64,000 nucleotides of DNA from Rhizobium bangladeshense (GCF_001662075.1 NZ_LYPL01000012.1:169680-233679), one strand, 5' to 3'; counted from the first letter of the stretch, positions 8,210 through 17,022 are shown. Notes: generated from the sequence alone by a model not told the origin. A program made the numbers and translations.

Positions 8210-9201
8210 TCGAGATCTTGGAAACCGGGCCCTTCAACACGGTGCAGGATCTGGGGCGCCCCGGCTATCGCGATATCGGCGTGTCAGCGAGCGGCGCGAT
8301 GGATCCGCTTGCGGTCAGGATCGGTAATATTCTCGTCGGCAATGACGAGAAGGCTGCGGTGATCGAGGTGCAGACCTTCCCGTTCAGCCTGCGTTTCGAG
8401 AGCCGCACCGTCTTTGCCGTGACCGGCGCCGACGGCCATCCTCACCTCGACGGATCGGAACTCATTCCTTGGTGCGCCTATACGGCAGAGCCCCGACAGG
8501 TTCTCCTGCTGCAGCAGCCCCCGCGGCTGGCCCGCTCCTATATTGCGATTGGAGGCGGGCTGGATATACCTGTTGTCATGGGTTCGCGAAGCACGTCGCT
8601 GCGCGGCGGCTTCGGCGGCAATGGCGGCCGGCCTCTGGCGAAGGGCGATCGGATCGCGGTCGGCGAGGATTTGGAGATGGCCATGCTGCCGGCCACGGGC
8701 CTCGCCGCCGTCGAGCCGGCCGTGGCGCTGCGCGAGGTCTTTCCGGCGCCCGTCGACGGCGCCTTGCCGATCCGCGCCCTGCCTGCCGGCGAGCATGATC
8801 TTTTCGCCGGAGACGGCGAAGCCTTCTGGAGCCAGACCTGGAGGATTTCCTCCCGAAGCGACCGCACAGGCTACCGCCTGTCCGGCGAGCCGATCACGCC
8901 GACCGCATCCATCGAGATGCGCTCCCACGGCGTCGTGCCCGGCGTCATCCAGGTTCCGCCCGGCGGCGAACCGATCGTGCAGATGAGCGATGCGAATACG
9001 GCCGGCGGCTATCCGAAGATCGCCGGTGTGATCGAATGCGACCTCTGGCGGCTCGGGCAGGCCCGCATCGGCGCCCGCCTGAAATTCGTCCGGTCGACGC
9101 ATGCGGAAGCGCGCGCAGTCGAGAAGGCCGTCGCCCGCTATGTCGAGGATATCAGGCTGACATCCGGGATGGTCAAGCGCGCCCTGAAGGCGATGGCCTA
9201 G
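8206..9201 (+). CDS. pxpC: 5-oxoprolinase subunit PxpC (KipA / biotin-dependent carboxyltransferase family)
   Basis: A 331-residue protein of the KipA/allophanate-hydrolase subunit 2 family. Family signatures visible are LETGPFNTVQDLGRPGYRDI at the N-terminus, GVSASGAMDPLAVRIGNILVGN, YIAIGGGLDIPVVMGSRST, SRSDRTGYRLSG, and GVIQVPPGGEPIVQMSDANTAGGYPKI, which forms the conserved active-site region. It overlaps pxpB by 4 bases and is followed 21 bp later by the pxpA-like gene with its own AAGGAGG site. The family is annotated both as 5-oxoprolinase subunit and as biotin-dependent carboxyltransferase; the adjacent biotin carboxylase favours the second reading here. Confidence 0.92.
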   Translation: MIEILETGPFNTVQDLGRPGYRDIGVSASGAMDPLAVRIGNILVGNDEKAAVIEVQTFPFSLRFESRTVFAVTGADGHPHLDGSELIPWCAYTAEPRQVLLLQQPPRLARSYIAIGGGLDIPVVMGSRSTSLRGGFGGNGGRPLAKGDRIAVGEDLEMAMLPATGLAAVEPAVALREVFPAPVDGALPIRALPAGEHDLFAGDGEAFWSQTWRISSRSDRTGYRLSGEPITPTASIEMRSHGVVPGVIQVPPGGEPIVQMSDANTAGGYPKIAGVIECDLWRLGQARIGARLKFVRSTHAEARAVEKAVARYVEDIRLTSGMVKRALKAMA

Positions 9202-9222
9202 GGGAGGCGAAAGGAGGAACTG

Positions 9223-9990
9223 ATGAAGATCGATCTGAATTCCGACATGGGCGAAGGATTTGGTCCCTACCGGCTGTGCGACGACGAAGCGATGATGAAA
9301 ATCGTCTCCTCGGCCAATATCGCCTGCGGTTTCCACGGTGGCGACCCGGATACGATGGGGCGGATGGTGCGGCTGGCGAAGCAGAACGGCGTCGGCATCG
9401 GCGCCCATCCCGGTCTGCCCGACCGGCTGGGCTTCGGCCGGCGCGAAATACCCTTCCAGGCGGACGAGCTTCGCCAGCAGATGCTCTACCAGCTCGGCGC
9501 GCTGATGGCGATCGCCAGAAGCGAGCGCGTCGCCGTCTCCCATATCAGCTTTCATGCGGCCATGGGCAATATGGTCAACCGCGATCCTGTCCTCGCCGAC
9601 CTGATGATGGATGCGATCGCAACCGTCGACCCCAGTCTCGTCGTCTTCGTCACGTCAGGCAGTGAGATCCAGCAGGCGGCGAAACGCGCGCGCCTGAAGA
9701 CACTGGCGCTTTTCCTTGCGGACCGGGCTTATGACGCCAGCGGCAGGCTTGTCACGCGCGGGCTCCCGGGCGCCGTCATCAAGGACGAAACCGCCGTACG
9801 TGCGCGCGTGCGAAAATTCCTCGTCGGCGGCAGCGTCGAGACAATCGATGGCGGCGTGATCGCCATGCCGGCGCGCTCCATCCTCGTCCACAGCGACACG
9901 CCGGGCGCCCTCGAGCTTGCCGGCATCGTACGCGGTGAAATCGAAGCCACCGGTGCCACCCTCGCACATGCCGCCGAACTCGCCGACTGA
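9223..9990 (+). CDS. pxpA: Divergent PxpA / LamB-YcsF family protein
   Basis: A 255-residue LamB/YcsF protein. Conserved parts are the opening IDLNSDMGEGFGPYRL, ANIACGFHGGDPDTM and GIGAHPGLPDRLGFGRR. Two later motifs differ from the usual PxpA pattern: the position of KPHGxLYN reads ISFHAAMGNM (only the His kept), and the C-terminal CLHGD-type segment reads LVHSDTPGALEL. The family works with PxpB/PxpC to open 5-oxoproline to glutamate using ATP. The changes suggest a different substrate or altered activity. Strong ribosome site AAGGAGG, 21 bp after pxpC. Confidence 0.85.
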   Translation: MKIDLNSDMGEGFGPYRLCDDEAMMKIVSSANIACGFHGGDPDTMGRMVRLAKQNGVGIGAHPGLPDRLGFGRREIPFQADELRQQMLYQLGALMAIARSERVAVSHISFHAAMGNMVNRDPVLADLMMDAIATVDPSLVVFVTSGSEIQQAAKRARLKTLALFLADRAYDASGRLVTRGLPGAVIKDETAVRARVRKFLVGGSVETIDGGVIAMPARSILVHSDTPGALELAGIVRGEIEATGATLAHAAELAD

Positions 9991-10051
9991 CGCAATTCCG
10001 ATCGCCTGCGGGCGGTCTCTCGTTTCAATCCCTCATCGAAGGATCATGTCG

Positions 10052-11254
10052 ATGTCCGTCATCGCCGACCGTCTGAAAAACGTCTCCATATCCGCATCCG
10101 CCGCCATGACCCAGCGCGCCCGGGAATTGGCCGCCAAAGGGGTCAAGGTCGTCAGCCTCTCCTCCGGCGAGCCGGATTTCCCCACCCCGGCGCATGCGAT
10201 CGAAGCGGCCCATGCGGCTGCACTTGCCGGCGATACGAAATATCCGCCGATGGATGGGACGCCGGCGCTCAAATCCGCCATCATCCGGAAATTCAAACGC
10301 GACAACAATCTCGACTACGATGCCAGCCAGATCGTCGTCTCGGGCGGCGGCAAGCAGGTGATCTTCAACGCCATGCTGGCGACCTGCAATCCGGGCGACG
10401 AGGTCGTCATTCCAACACCCTCCTGGGTGAGCTATGCCGACATCGTCAAATTCGCCGGCGGCGTGCCGGTCGCCGTCCCGTGCCACGAGCAGACCGGTTT
10501 CAAGCTGCGCCCGGAGGATCTGGAGGCGGCGATCACGCCGCGCACGAAATGGCTCTTCCTGAATTTCCCGAACAATCCGACGGGAGCCGCCTGCTCCCGG
10601 GCGGAAATGGCCGCCATCGCCGAGGTCATGCTGCGCCATCCCGATGTCTGGATCATGACCGACGATATTTATGAACACCTGGTCTATGACGACTTTCAGT
10701 TCTGCACGATCGCGGAGGTCGAGCCGAGACTGTATGACCGCGTCCTGACGATGAACGGCGTCTCCAAGGCTTACGCAATGACCGGCTGGCGCCTCGGTTT
10801 TTGCGCCGGCCCGAAAGAGCTGATCTCGGCCGTCAGCAACGTCAACGGCCAGAACGGCGGCGGCATCGCGACGCTGACCCAGGCGGCAGCGACCGCGGCG
10901 CTGGACGGGCCCCAGGACCTGCTGAAGGAGCGGGCGGCGATCTACAAGCAAAGACGCGACTTCGTCCTCGACAAATTGTCGGAGGTGGAAGGGCTGCGCT
11001 GCCATCGGCCCGAGGGCGCCTTCTATATCTATCCCAACATATCGGGGCTGATCGGCAGGACCAGCAAGGGCGGGCGCAAGATCGAGAGCGACGTCGATTT
11101 TGTCATGGCGCTGGTGGAGGAGCATCATGTCGCGACTGTGCAAGGTGCGGCTTACGGAATGAGTCCCTTCTTTCGCATTTCCTACGCAACAAGCATGGAA
11201 AAACTCGGCGAGGGCTGCGCGCGGATCGCCCAGTTCTGCAAGGACATGCGCTGA
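10052..11254 (+). CDS. Pyridoxal-phosphate aminotransferase, aspartate aminotransferase-like (class I)
   Basis: A 400-residue fold-type I aminotransferase. It has LSSGEPDFPTP near residue 38, VSGGGKQVIFNA, the NFPNNPTGAA loop near 171, MTDDIYEHLVYDD with the PLP-pyridine Asp, and the Schiff-base lysine at about Lys239 in NGVSKAYAMTGWRLGF. GAAGGA at 10038-10043 is 8 nt before the ATG at 10052, which favours it over the ATG at 10046. It follows the pxpA-like gene by 61 bp and could dispose of glutamate or aspartate produced by that module. The stop lies 6 bp from the convergent LysR gene. Confidence 0.92.
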   Translation: MSVIADRLKNVSISASAAMTQRARELAAKGVKVVSLSSGEPDFPTPAHAIEAAHAAALAGDTKYPPMDGTPALKSAIIRKFKRDNNLDYDASQIVVSGGGKQVIFNAMLATCNPGDEVVIPTPSWVSYADIVKFAGGVPVAVPCHEQTGFKLRPEDLEAAITPRTKWLFLNFPNNPTGAACSRAEMAAIAEVMLRHPDVWIMTDDIYEHLVYDDFQFCTIAEVEPRLYDRVLTMNGVSKAYAMTGWRLGFCAGPKELISAVSNVNGQNGGGIATLTQAAATAALDGPQDLLKERAAIYKQRRDFVLDKLSEVEGLRCHRPEGAFYIYPNISGLIGRTSKGGRKIESDVDFVMALVEEHHVATVQGAAYGMSPFFRISYATSMEKLGEGCARIAQFCKDMR

Positions 11255-11260
11255 CCGCTG

Positions 11261-12166
11261 TTAACCCTTCAGCCGCGCCGTCAACTCGAGAAGGATATCT
11301 CGGACGGCAATGGCCGGTTCCGACAGGGGATTCTGATCGGAAACGCAAAGCGACAGAGTTTCTTCGATCCGCGGCGAGACGAGCCGGCAGATCAGCGGCT
11401 CGCTCGATTCCGAGACAATGCGATCGGCAATCGCCTTCGGCATGATCGTCGCGCCGAGGCCGCTGCCGACCGCGCGGGCGAGGGTGCGCACGATCTCGAC
11501 TTCCGCCACGACCTTCAAATTGGTGCGGGTGCGGGTGAAGGCGGTATCGACCGCGCGGCGGACGAAATTATAGGACGGCGGCAGGAGCAGCGGTATGCCG
11601 TCGAGAGCGTTGACCGCAACAGGTTTCGTATCCGCTTCGATGGCAAAATCGCGATGGGCGACCAGGAAAAACTCTTCGCTGAGGATCGGTTCGAAGCGCA
11701 CGCCCTTGATCGGCCCGGTTCCATGCAGAAGCGCCATCTCCAGCCGGCCGTTCATGATCATCTGGCTATAGGTTTGGCCGACGCTTTCGGTCAGATGCAG
11801 CAGGATGCCGGGATGCCGTTTGCGGGTCTCCGCCAAAAGGTCAACCGAGAGCGTCGCCGCGCTGCTGAACGGCACGAGGCCGACGGAGACGCGCCCGGCA
11901 AGCGAATTTCCGGCGGCGGAAGCATCGGCCTGCGCCTGCTCCATCTGCCGAAGGATGATCTGCGCATGGCGATATACCGCATGGCCGGCATCCGTCATGC
12001 TGACGCCCTGCTGGCTGCGGATCAGTAGCTTGTGGCCGAAATGCTCCTCAAGTGCTGCGAGCTGCTGGCTGAGCGCCGGCTGGGCGATGTGCAAAAGATC
12101 CGCCGCTCGTGTGATGCTGCCGCTGTCGACGATCACGATGAAGGATTTGAGGCGTCTGATGTCCAT
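11261..12166 (-). CDS. LysR family transcriptional regulator
   Basis: A 301-residue regulator. The winged helix-turn-helix is at about residues 1-60 (MDIRRLKSFIVIVDSGSITR, then ALSQQLAALEEHFGHKLL), the linker helix follows, and the effector domain runs from about residue 90. The N-terminal half resembles Nac/CynR-type members that respond to nitrogen compounds, but that is only resemblance. It is divergent from the SDR/amino-acid transporter operon that starts at 12397 and convergent with the aminotransferase gene, so it most likely controls the 12397 operon and its own gene. Confidence 0.92.
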   Translation of the reverse strand: MDIRRLKSFIVIVDSGSITRAADLLHIAQPALSQQLAALEEHFGHKLLIRSQQGVSMTDAGHAVYRHAQIILRQMEQAQADASAAGNSLAGRVSVGLVPFSSAATLSVDLLAETRKRHPGILLHLTESVGQTYSQMIMNGRLEMALLHGTGPIKGVRFEPILSEEFFLVAHRDFAIEADTKPVAVNALDGIPLLLPPSYNFVRRAVDTAFTRTRTNLKVVAEVEIVRTLARAVGSGLGATIMPKAIADRIVSESSEPLICRLVSPRIEETLSLCVSDQNPLSEPAIAVRDILLELTARLKG

Positions 12167-12300
12167 GGGGATCGGGGTACCATTCTGATCTGCGGATCAT
12201 GTTTGCAGAGGCGCATTGCTTTTGCAACGCGACGGGATCCGAGGCAAGGCCGAGAGAGAGTATCGGCATCGCCGCATTCTCTTCTTCGGCAGACCGCACG

Positions 12301-12328
12301 TGCTCCATAACCGTTGCTTATTGCTCCA
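12301..12328. promoter_or_regulatory. Direct repeats in the LysR/SDR divergent promoter region
   Basis: TGCTCCA occurs at 12301-12307 and again at 12322-12328, exactly 21 bp apart (two helical turns), about 70-100 bp before the SDR gene. Such spacing fits a dimeric regulator binding one face of the helix. The match is short and may be chance. Confidence 0.25.
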
Positions 12329-12396
12329 GAGATAATCGGTCTTAGGCAAGGGGTTAAAGCTTCGCTACTGTCTTAATCAACCACAAGGGAACGACA

Positions 12397-13170
12397 ATGC
12401 CATTCTCCGATTACAAGACCGCACTGGTGACCGGCGCATCCTCCGGGATCGGCGCAGCCGTGGTTGAGCGGCTTCGCCGGGAGAACATCGAGGTCCATGC
12501 CGTTGCCCGCAGTGCCCAGACGCTGCAGCAGCTGGCCGAGCGCACGGGCTGTATCGCCCATGCCATCGATGTGACCGACCGCCAGGCAATGGCCGAGCTC
12601 GCCGGTCGAGTGGAGTTTGACATTCTCGTCAACAATGCCGGCGTCGACCGGCCGAAGAAGTTCCTTGAAGCCGAAGAGGGCGATATCGACCTCATCGTCG
12701 ACGTCAATCTCAGGGCGGTTCTGCACCTCTGCCGCCTCCTCGTGCCGGGCATGGTGGCGCGGGACCGCGGCCACATCATCAACATCTCGTCGATCGCCGG
12801 CGCCTATAATTTCGGCGGCAACTCCTCCTATCACGCCACCAAGGCCGGCGTGAGCATGCTGTCCAACCAGCTGCGCATCGATGCTTTCGGCAAGCGGGTG
12901 CGGGTAACCGAAATCTGCCCCGGCCGGGTCGCCACCGACATTTTCAATCACGTCCACGGCAACGATCCGAGCATTCGGGAACGGTTTATCGACGGTTTCG
13001 AACTGCCGCAGGCCACCGATATCGCCGATGCGATCGCCTTCGCCATAGCAGCTCCGGTCGCCGTCAACATCGGACATATGGAGATCACGCCGACGCTGCA
13101 GGTCATGGGCGGCCTGCAGACCGCAAAACCGCAGTCGAAGCCGGATCCATCCACGGAGCCAAAACCGTGA
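12397..13170 (+). CDS. Short-chain dehydrogenase/reductase
   Basis: A 257-residue NAD(P)-dependent oxidoreductase of the classical SDR type. It has the cofactor loop VTGASSGIGAAVVERL, the structural NNAG motif, NISSIAGAYNFGG with the catalytic Ser region, and the catalytic YHATKAG (Tyr-x3-Lys). The tail from about residue 240 is polar (Lys/Pro rich) and slightly longer than usual. The sequence resembles YdfG/3-hydroxy acid (serine) dehydrogenases, so a hydroxy-amino acid substrate is plausible but not proven. AAGGGA precedes the ATG. The stop overlaps the permease start, so it heads the amino-acid transporter operon. Confidence 0.9.
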   Translation: MPFSDYKTALVTGASSGIGAAVVERLRRENIEVHAVARSAQTLQQLAERTGCIAHAIDVTDRQAMAELAGRVEFDILVNNAGVDRPKKFLEAEEGDIDLIVDVNLRAVLHLCRLLVPGMVARDRGHIINISSIAGAYNFGGNSSYHATKAGVSMLSNQLRIDAFGKRVRVTEICPGRVATDIFNHVHGNDPSIRERFIDGFELPQATDIADAIAFAIAAPVAVNIGHMEITPTLQVMGGLQTAKPQSKPDPSTEPKP

Positions 13171-13874
13171 GCGGTTTCGACCTTTCGGCAATCCTCGGAA
13201 ATCCGGACTATGCCGCCATGCTGCTGCATGGCATCGAGATGACCTTCATCATCTATGCCGGGTCCTGGTCGCTGGCGATGGCGCTCGCCCTGCTGCTGCT
13301 CGGCGTACGCCTTTCGCCCTTTCGCTTCGGCGATCCGTTGGTCGCCGCTTACGTATCCTACCACCGCAACGTCCCCACCCTGGTGCAGCTGATGCTGTGG
13401 TATTTCGGGATCTTCACCCTGATGCCGAACGGGGTGGCGACTTGGCTAGCAAGCCATAATGCGGAAGCGATTTTCGCGGTGATCGGGCTCGGGCTCTGCC
13501 AGGCAGCCTATTTCAGCGAGGATCTTCGTTCGGGCGTACGCTCGGTCAGTGACGGCCAGATGCAGGCGGCGCGTGCGCTCGGCCATGGCTACGTCTCGGC
13601 GATGCGTTTCGTCATTATGCCGCAGGGCGTACGCAACGCGCTGCCGCCGCTCATCAATCACAGCGTTTCCCTGTTCAAAAACAGCAGTCTTGCCGTCGTC
13701 ATCGGCGCGTCGGAACTGACGCATGCCGTCAAGGAAATTGAAAATCTCAGCTTCCGGACCTTCGAGATCTACCTGGTCGGCACGGTTCTCTATCTCTTCT
13801 TCTCGCTCGTGATCATGAGCATCGGCGCCTATCTGTCGATGCGCGCCGATCCTGCCCGGAGTGCGCGCGGATGA
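13167..13874 (+). CDS. Polar amino-acid ABC transporter permease 1
   Basis: A 235-residue HisM/GlnP-type inner-membrane permease, GTG start overlapping the SDR stop. Hydrophobic helices lie near residues 20-45, 60-80, 90-110 and 190-220. The conserved loop QMQAARALGHGYVSAMRFVIMPQGVRNALPPL, given here only in part as QAARALG and MPQGVRNALPPL, contacts the ATPase. It overlaps permease 2 by 4 bases. Together with the following genes it forms a complete family-3 amino-acid importer. Confidence 0.92.
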   Translation: MSGFDLSAILGNPDYAAMLLHGIEMTFIIYAGSWSLAMALALLLLGVRLSPFRFGDPLVAAYVSYHRNVPTLVQLMLWYFGIFTLMPNGVATWLASHNAEAIFAVIGLGLCQAAYFSEDLRSGVRSVSDGQMQAARALGHGYVSAMRFVIMPQGVRNALPPLINHSVSLFKNSSLAVVIGASELTHAVKEIENLSFRTFEIYLVGTVLYLFFSLVIMSIGAYLSMRADPARSARG

Positions 13875-14629
13875 TCCAGGACATGATCGCCATCGTCCGC
13901 GACTACTGGCTGCTGCTCCTGATCGGCCAATATCCGAACGGACCGCTCGGCGGGCTCGCCAATACGCTGATCCTTTCGGCGCTCAGCATCGCCCTCGCTT
14001 TTCCGGTGAGCATCCTGTTCGCAATGGCGCGGCTCTCCAAATCGCCGCTGCTGCGCTGGCCGGTCACCGCACTTGTCTATTTCACCCGCGGCGTGCCGCT
14101 CCTGATGCTCATCCTGTGGAGCTATTTCCTGGTTCCGCTCCTGACAGGCGCCGACGTGCCGAGCTTCGTCACCATGCTGACGACGCTCGTCGTCTATCAG
14201 AGCGCGTTCCTCAGCGAAGTCGTCCGCGCCGGCATCGTCGCGCTCGGGCCGGGCCAGATGGATGCCGCGCGTGCGCTTGGCCACGGCCATATCGGCGCGA
14301 TGCGTTACATCATCCTGCCGCAGGCGCTCTACAATATGATCCCGAGCATCATTTCCACCTTCGTCTCGACGATCAAGGATACGACGCTCGGCTACGTGAT
14401 CAACGTGCCGGACCTGACCTTCGCGGCAAGCCAGGTCAACAACCAGCTTCTGACGCAGCCCTTCCAGGTCTTCCTCATCCTGGCGATCGTCTACTTCATC
14501 ATCTGCTGGACGCTCACCTACTTCGCAAATCGCCTCGAGCGGCGCATCACGTGGCGGCGTGCGGGACTTCTCAACGTTCCGACTGCGTCCCTGGTCACGC
14601 CGGCGAAAATCGTATCGGAGCAGCTATGA
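13871..14629 (+). CDS. Polar amino-acid ABC transporter permease 2
   Basis: A 252-residue HisQM-type permease, partner of the preceding one. Helices are visible near residues 28-55, 65-90, 98-118 and 200-228; the EAA loop reads MDAARALGHGHIGAMRY followed by LPQALYNMIPS. The start overlaps the first permease stop by 4 bases and the stop overlaps the ATPase start by 4 bases (ATGA), so production of the complex is translationally coupled. Confidence 0.92.
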   Translation: MIQDMIAIVRDYWLLLLIGQYPNGPLGGLANTLILSALSIALAFPVSILFAMARLSKSPLLRWPVTALVYFTRGVPLLMLILWSYFLVPLLTGADVPSFVTMLTTLVVYQSAFLSEVVRAGIVALGPGQMDAARALGHGHIGAMRYIILPQALYNMIPSIISTFVSTIKDTTLGYVINVPDLTFAASQVNNQLLTQPFQVFLILAIVYFIICWTLTYFANRLERRITWRRAGLLNVPTASLVTPAKIVSEQL

Positions 14630-15390
14630 TCATGTCAGTTTCCGCGCCGGAATCGCAGACGATCCGGCTTTCGCAGGTCTGCAAGAGCTATGGCGATTAT
14701 CCGGTTCTAAAGAACATCGATGCGCAGGTGGCGCGCGGCGAGGTTGTGGTCATCTGCGGACCTTCCGGCTCCGGAAAATCGACGCTGATCCGGACGATCA
14801 ATCGCCTGGAAGAGATCAACAGCGGATCGATCACGCTCGACGGACAAAATATCCACGCATCGATGCGGGCGAAGGAGCTCAACTCAATGCGCAGCCGGAT
14901 CGGCTTCGTATTCCAGAACTTCAACCTCTTTCCGCATCTTTCGGTGGCTGAAAACGTGTCGATGTCGCCGATCCGGGTGAAAGGCGTGGCACCCGATGTC
15001 GCGCATGAAAAGGCGCTCAAGCTCCTTGATCGGGTCGGCCTCGCCGACAAAGCGCGGGCCTATCCCGGCCAGCTCTCGGGCGGCCAGCAGCAGCGGGTGG
15101 CGATCGCCCGCGCTCTTGCGATGGAACCGCCAGTGATGCTGTTCGACGAACCGACGAGCGCGCTCGATCCAGAAATGGTGGGCGAGGTGCTCGCCGTCAT
15201 GAAGAGCCTGGCGTCCGAAGGCATGACCATGCTCTGCGTCACCCACGAAATGGGTTTCGCGCGCGACGTCGCGGATCGGATCTGGTTCATCGATGCCGGC
15301 CAGATCATCGAAAAGGCGACCCCCGAAGAATTCTTCAGCAATCCACGCCATCCCCGGGCTCAGCGTTTCCTCGCCGATCTCAGGCATTGA
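14626..15390 (+). CDS. Amino-acid ABC transporter ATP-binding protein
   Basis: A 254-residue GlnQ/HisP-type ATPase that powers the importer. Walker A is GPSGSGKST, the Q-loop is in FVFQNFNLFPH, the ABC signature is LSGGQQQR, Walker B is VMLFDEPTSALDPE, and the switch His is in LCVTHEMGF. The ATG at 14626 overlaps the permease stop; an ATG at 14632 is an alternative. The binding-protein gene follows after 32 bp. Confidence 0.94.
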   Translation: MIMSVSAPESQTIRLSQVCKSYGDYPVLKNIDAQVARGEVVVICGPSGSGKSTLIRTINRLEEINSGSITLDGQNIHASMRAKELNSMRSRIGFVFQNFNLFPHLSVAENVSMSPIRVKGVAPDVAHEKALKLLDRVGLADKARAYPGQLSGGQQQRVAIARALAMEPPVMLFDEPTSALDPEMVGEVLAVMKSLASEGMTMLCVTHEMGFARDVADRIWFIDAGQIIEKATPEEFFSNPRHPRAQRFLADLRH

Positions 15391-15422
15391 AAACCAAGCA
15401 CCAAAAACAATGGAGAACAGCA

Positions 15423-16259
15423 ATGAACTGGAAATACCTGACCCTCACCGCCGCATTTGCCGGCCTGGCAGCTGCCGCACCGGCGAAAGCCGATCAGCTC
15501 GACACCATCATGTCGGCCAAAACCCTGCGCTGCGCGACTTTCGCCGACGTTCCTCCCTTCGCTTCGCCCGATCCGAAGACCCGCGAAATGGCCGGTTTCG
15601 ACGTCGATCTCTGCGGCGCCATCGCCAAGGAATTGGGCGTCAAGGCTGAAATCAAGCCGGTTTCGGTCGAGGCGCGCGTGCCCGAGGTCAAGCTCGGCCG
15701 CGTCGACATCACCGTTGCCAACCTTGCCTATACACTAAGCCGCGCCGAGCAGATCCAGTTCAGCGATCCCTATTATCTCGCCAAGGAAATGCTGATCGTG
15801 CCGGCCGATGATGCCGGCAAGACGAAGGCCGATTACGCCGGCCAGCGCATCGCTTCGACCAAGGGTTCGACCTCGGAAATGTCGATCAAGCTCAACAAAT
15901 CCGACCCGCTGACGTTCCAGGACACCGCTTCTGCCTATCTCGCCGTCCAGCAGGGCAAGGCCCGCGGCATGGTCGCCAACACCATGACGACGACCAAGTT
16001 CGTCAATGAATCGAAGAGCAAGGGCAAGGAAATGCGGATGATCGAAGAGCCGATGCTCTACCAGCCGATCGGCATCGGCATGGCCAAGGATCAGCCGGCG
16101 CTGACAGCGAAGATCAACGAGATCCTGCACAAGCTCGACGCATCAGGCGAGATCAACAAGATCTGGGATAAGTGGCTCGGCCCGAACACCGAATACAAAA
16201 TGACCCGCACAGACAAAGTCGTGCCGCTCACCGAGCTGAAGTTCGACCCGATCCCGTAG
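15423..16259 (+). CDS. Amino-acid ABC transporter substrate-binding protein (family 3)
   Basis: A 278-residue periplasmic protein with the signal MNWKYLTLTAAFAGLAAAAPAKA. The mature part has the family-3 pattern: TLRCATFADVPPFASPD, GFDVDLCGAIAKELG, VELGR-like turn VKLGRVDITVANLAYTLSR, and a second lobe with STKGSTSEM. The Arg near VDITVANLAYTLSRAEQ fits amino-acid carboxylate binding. GGAGAACAGC precedes the ATG at 15423; an in-frame ATG at 15387 would lie before the signal peptide and is less likely. A hairpin follows the gene. Confidence 0.92.
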   Translation: MNWKYLTLTAAFAGLAAAAPAKADQLDTIMSAKTLRCATFADVPPFASPDPKTREMAGFDVDLCGAIAKELGVKAEIKPVSVEARVPEVKLGRVDITVANLAYTLSRAEQIQFSDPYYLAKEMLIVPADDAGKTKADYAGQRIASTKGSTSEMSIKLNKSDPLTFQDTASAYLAVQQGKARGMVANTMTTTKFVNESKSKGKEMRMIEEPMLYQPIGIGMAKDQPALTAKINEILHKLDASGEINKIWDKWLGPNTEYKMTRTDKVVPLTELKFDPIP

Positions 16260-16303
16260 ACCGAGCGGTCTCGGAACCTCCTGAGGACAATGCAACCGAG
16301 ATA

Positions 16304-16327
16304 AGACGGCGGGACTTGCCGCCGTCT
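16304..16327. repeat. Intercistronic hairpin after the binding-protein gene
   Basis: A perfect 9-bp inverted repeat (AGACGGCGG, 6-nt loop, CCGCCGTCT) lies between the binding-protein gene and the RraA-like gene. No T-run follows, so it is more likely a processing or stabilising hairpin that lets binding-protein mRNA outlive the rest than a true terminator. Confidence 0.6.
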
Positions 16328-16347
16328 GCCAACGATGTGAGGCATCC

Positions 16348-17022
16348 ATGATCCATATAAAAGATATCCCCGAACGGCCCGGCAAAGCTGACATCGAGGC
16401 CGTTTCCAAATTTTCGCCGGCGACCATCCACGAAGCGCAAGGCCGCCGCGGCGCGCTTTCCTCCCGCCTCAAGCCCGTCGACTACCGAATGAAACTCTGC
16501 GGTCCGGCCTTTACGGTCAAATGCGCGCCGCGCGACAACATCATGCTGCAACTCGCCATCAACTATGCAAAGCCGGGCGACATCATCGTCGTATCGGCGG
16601 GCGAATACGAAGAGGCCGGCTCCTTCGGCGACGTGCTTGCCAATGCCTGCCTTGCCAAGGGCATCGGTGGTCTGGTGACCGACACCGGCGTGCGCGACAC
16701 GCTGCAGCTGCGGGAACTCGATTTCCCGGTCTTCTCGCTCAGCGTCTGCATCAAGGGCACGGTGAAGGAAACCATCGCCGCGGTAAACGACCCGATCATC
16801 GTCGGCGGCGAAACCATCAATCCCGGCGACATCATCGTCGGAGATGCCGACGGTCTGGTGGTCGTGCGCAGGCAGGAAGCCCAGGAAGCCGCCCGACTGT
16901 CGCAGGCGCGCGAAGATGCCGAAGCCGGCTATATCGCCGCCTACAAGCAGGGCAAGTCGGTCATCGAGGTCAGCAATCTAGCGCCGGTGCTGAAAGCCAA
17001 GGGCCTTGTCGTCGACATTTGA
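16348..17022 (+). CDS. RraA-like / 4-hydroxy-4-methyl-2-oxoglutarate aldolase family protein
   Basis: A 224-residue protein of the RraA/HMG-aldolase fold. The signature region is GSFGDVLANACLAKGIGGLVTDTGVRDT (quoted in part: GDVLANACLAKG, then TDTGVRD), with the Arg-Asp pair that binds substrate and divalent metal. Family members are retro-aldolases and oxaloacetate decarboxylases acting on 4-hydroxy-2-oxo acids; some are regulators of RNase E. The setting after an amino-acid transporter and SDR favours a catabolic aldolase. The ATG at 16348 is 88 bp after the binding-protein stop. Confidence 0.85.
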   Translation: MIHIKDIPERPGKADIEAVSKFSPATIHEAQGRRGALSSRLKPVDYRMKLCGPAFTVKCAPRDNIMLQLAINYAKPGDIIVVSAGEYEEAGSFGDVLANACLAKGIGGLVTDTGVRDTLQLRELDFPVFSLSVCIKGTVKETIAAVNDPIIVGGETINPGDIIVGDADGLVVVRRQEAQEAARLSQAREDAEAGYIAAYKQGKSVIEVSNLAPVLKAKGLVVDI

